Source: JAFEDN01 sp963795715 (GTDB lineage Bacteria > Pseudomonadota > Gammaproteobacteria > Coxiellales > Coxiellaceae). Taken from it: DNA of 64,000 bases. The DNA lies in NCBI GenBank assembly GCA_963795715.1, contig CAWCIY010000002.1, positions 186,001-250,000 on the forward strand, given 5' to 3'. Both the position numbers and the translations under genes were made by a program. Within the stretch, counting starts at the first letter, position 1; every line of letters starts with the position of its first letter. Under the pieces are notes generated by a model that had not been told where the DNA came from, did no database searches, and worked only from the letters and a program-made list of their open reading frames with translations. Positions 62,759 to 64,000 of the stretch are shown piece by piece.

Positions 62759-64000
62759 GCATTCCAGAAAAAATTCGCCGGCGTGCTGCAGAATTAGCTG
62801 CCAGTATTGATGAGCATAATTATCGCTATTATGTTTTAGATGCTCCGAGTATTCCGGATGAAGAATATGACCGGCTGTTTCGAGAATTAAAAACAATAGA
62901 AGAACAATATCCTGAATTAATTACGCCGCAATCACCTACGCAGCGCGTAGGCGCCGAGCCCTTAAAAGCATTTGCCGAAGTTCGACATACCATACCCATG
63001 CTATCCATTGATAATGTTTTTAACTTGGAGGAATTACAGGCCTTTGAGGAACGAATACATCAGCGTTTAAAGGTCAATACTGGAATTGAATTTAGTTGTG
63101 AACCGAAATTAGATGGTGTAGCGATTAGCTTGCTTTATCTGCAAGGAGAATTAAAACAGGCTGCCACCCGTGGCGATGGTATTGTCGGCGAAGATGTCAC
63201 ACAAAATGTGCGTACCATCCACGCTGTACCTTTACATTTACGTGAGCGTGATTTTCCACGTTTAATAGAAATCCGTGGCGAAATTTTTATGCCTAAAGAA
63301 GGCTTCGAACGCTTTAATCGAGAAGCGGCGCAAAAAGGCCAAAAAATTTTTGTAAATCCCCGTAATGCTGCGTCGGGTAGTTTGCGACAATTAGATCCTA
63401 AAATTACCGCTACCAGACCTTTAGGTTTTTTTGCTTATGGTTGTGGAAGGCATGAAGGTCAGCCTTTGCCTGCCACGCATTTCGAATTTTTAACAAAATT
63501 ACGTCAATGGGGATTGCCCGTGGCTGCTGATGTCGATTTGGCGGCGGGAGTGGAAGGTTGTGAAAAATATTATCGCCGTATTTTGAAAAAGCGTGACCAT
63601 TTACCGTATGAAATTGATGGGGTGGTCTACAAAGTCAATGAATTGGCTTGGCAGGAAAAATTGGGTTTTGTCTCACGCGCACCGAGATGGGCTGTAGCTC
63701 ATAAGTTTCCGGCCATTGAAAAAGCCACACTTTTGAAAGCCATTGAGTATCAGGTTGGCCGGACTGGCGCAGTGACGCCGGTTGCGCGTTTGGAGCCGGT
63801 ATTTGTCGGCGGCGCCACAGTCAGTAACGCGACCTTACATAACTTTGATGAAGTTATTCGCAAAGATGTGCGTATAGGGGATAGGGTCATCGTGCGGCGT
63901 GCCGGCGATGTGATCCCTGAAATTGTCGCTCCGGTGTTGGCCGATCGTCCACCCGGAGCTGAAAAAATTCATTTTCCAACCCATTGTCCCGTTTGCGGAG
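62755..64000 (+). CDS. ligA: NAD-dependent DNA ligase LigA (5' part; runs off the window)
   Basis: LigA seals nicks using NAD+. The N-terminal Ia domain (DEHNYRYYVLDAPSIPDEEYDRLFREL) and the adenylation domain follow, with catalytic Lys in C-E-P-K-L-D-G-V-A-I-S, IRGEIFMP and YEIDGVVYKV; the OB fold begins at ~63780 and the zinc finger starts at the edge (HCPVCG). The likely start is TTG 62755, overlapping the zipA stop. About 415 of ~670 residues are present. Confidence 0.95.
   Translation, partial: MSIPEKIRRRAAELAASIDEHNYRYYVLDAPSIPDEEYDRLFRELKTIEEQYPELITPQSPTQRVGAEPLKAFAEVRHTIPMLSIDNVFNLEELQAFEERIHQRLKVNTGIEFSCEPKLDGVAISLLYLQGELKQAATRGDGIVGEDVTQNVRTIHAVPLHLRERDFPRLIEIRGEIFMPKEGFERFNREAAQKGQKIFVNPRNAASGSLRQLDPKITATRPLGFFAYGCGRHEGQPLPATHFEFLTKLRQWGLPVAADVDLAAGVEGCEKYYRRILKKRDHLPYEIDGVVYKVNELAWQEKLGFVSRAPRWAVAHKFPAIEKATLLKAIEYQVGRTGAVTPVARLEPVFVGGATVSNATLHNFDEVIRKDVRIGDRVIVRRAGDVIPEIVAPVLADRPPGAEKIHFPTHCPVCG

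Overview
The window looks like a chromosomal segment of an intracellular, Legionellales-type gammaproteobacterium (Legionella/Coxiella relatives). The evidence is moderate GC (about 40% by eye), gammaproteobacterial gene orders (rpmF-plsX-fabHDG-acpP-fabF-mltG-tmk-holB-tatD; rpsF-rpsR-DUF2232-rplI-dnaB-alr; ccmDEFGHI; smc-zipA-ligA), a eukaryote-type glutamine synthetase II, and several proteins with eukaryotic-like features (SET-like domain, C-terminal lipidation-like motifs, Sel1 repeats). The genus cannot be fixed from the sequence alone.

Layout. 0.2-2 kb: one small conserved gene, then a degraded locus. 1.8-9.1 kb: rpmF and the type II fatty-acid operon, then mltG and tmk, nearly all broken by frameshifts as read. 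9.1-10.9 kb: intact holB and tatD. 11-12 kb: glutamine synthetase II. 12.1-13.7 and 29.9-31.4 kb: two near-identical IS110/IS1111-type insertion sequences in opposite orientation. Between them lie a peptide transporter, rseP, a Sel1 lipoprotein, a fatty-acid desaturase, ung, rlpA, an amino-acid permease, and a cassette (21.6-29.8 kb) with DprE1-, DprE2-, UbiA/HAD- and GtrA-like proteins, best explained as polyprenyl-phosphate-pentose (D-arabinofuranose type) synthesis and export. 31.7-36.7 kb: the ribosomal protein/dnaB/alr/sdhE operon (frameshifted up to dnaB). 36.9-44.3 kb: accessory island with a stand-alone GHKL ATPase, an unknown protein, a Sel1-repeat protein, a SET-like protein, an alpha/beta hydrolase ending in a CaaX-like box, and a tiny secreted peptide. 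44.4-46.7 kb: RstA/RstB-like two-component system. 47-47.6 kb: a VapBC-like toxin-antitoxin pair. 47.6-51.8 kb: cytochrome c maturation genes. 52.1-54.4 kb: two tandem ChaA-like antiporters. 54.6 kb: a small protein with a Rab-like CCxx C-terminus. 55.2-64 kb: prmB, tRNA-Ala, asd, DsbB/DsbA-like pair, smc, zipA and the 5' part of ligA.

Three kinds of dispersed palindromic DNA punctuate the window. One copy lies in frame inside holB, others directly precede rseP and ccmG, and a different element ends just upstream of two effector-like genes. Frameshifts are confined to patches (1-9 kb, 16.1-16.9 kb, 32-35.2 kb, 48.5-50.5 kb and one site in smc). Because they hit many essential genes, sequence error in those patches is the simplest explanation; genes there are annotated over their full reconstructed extent.
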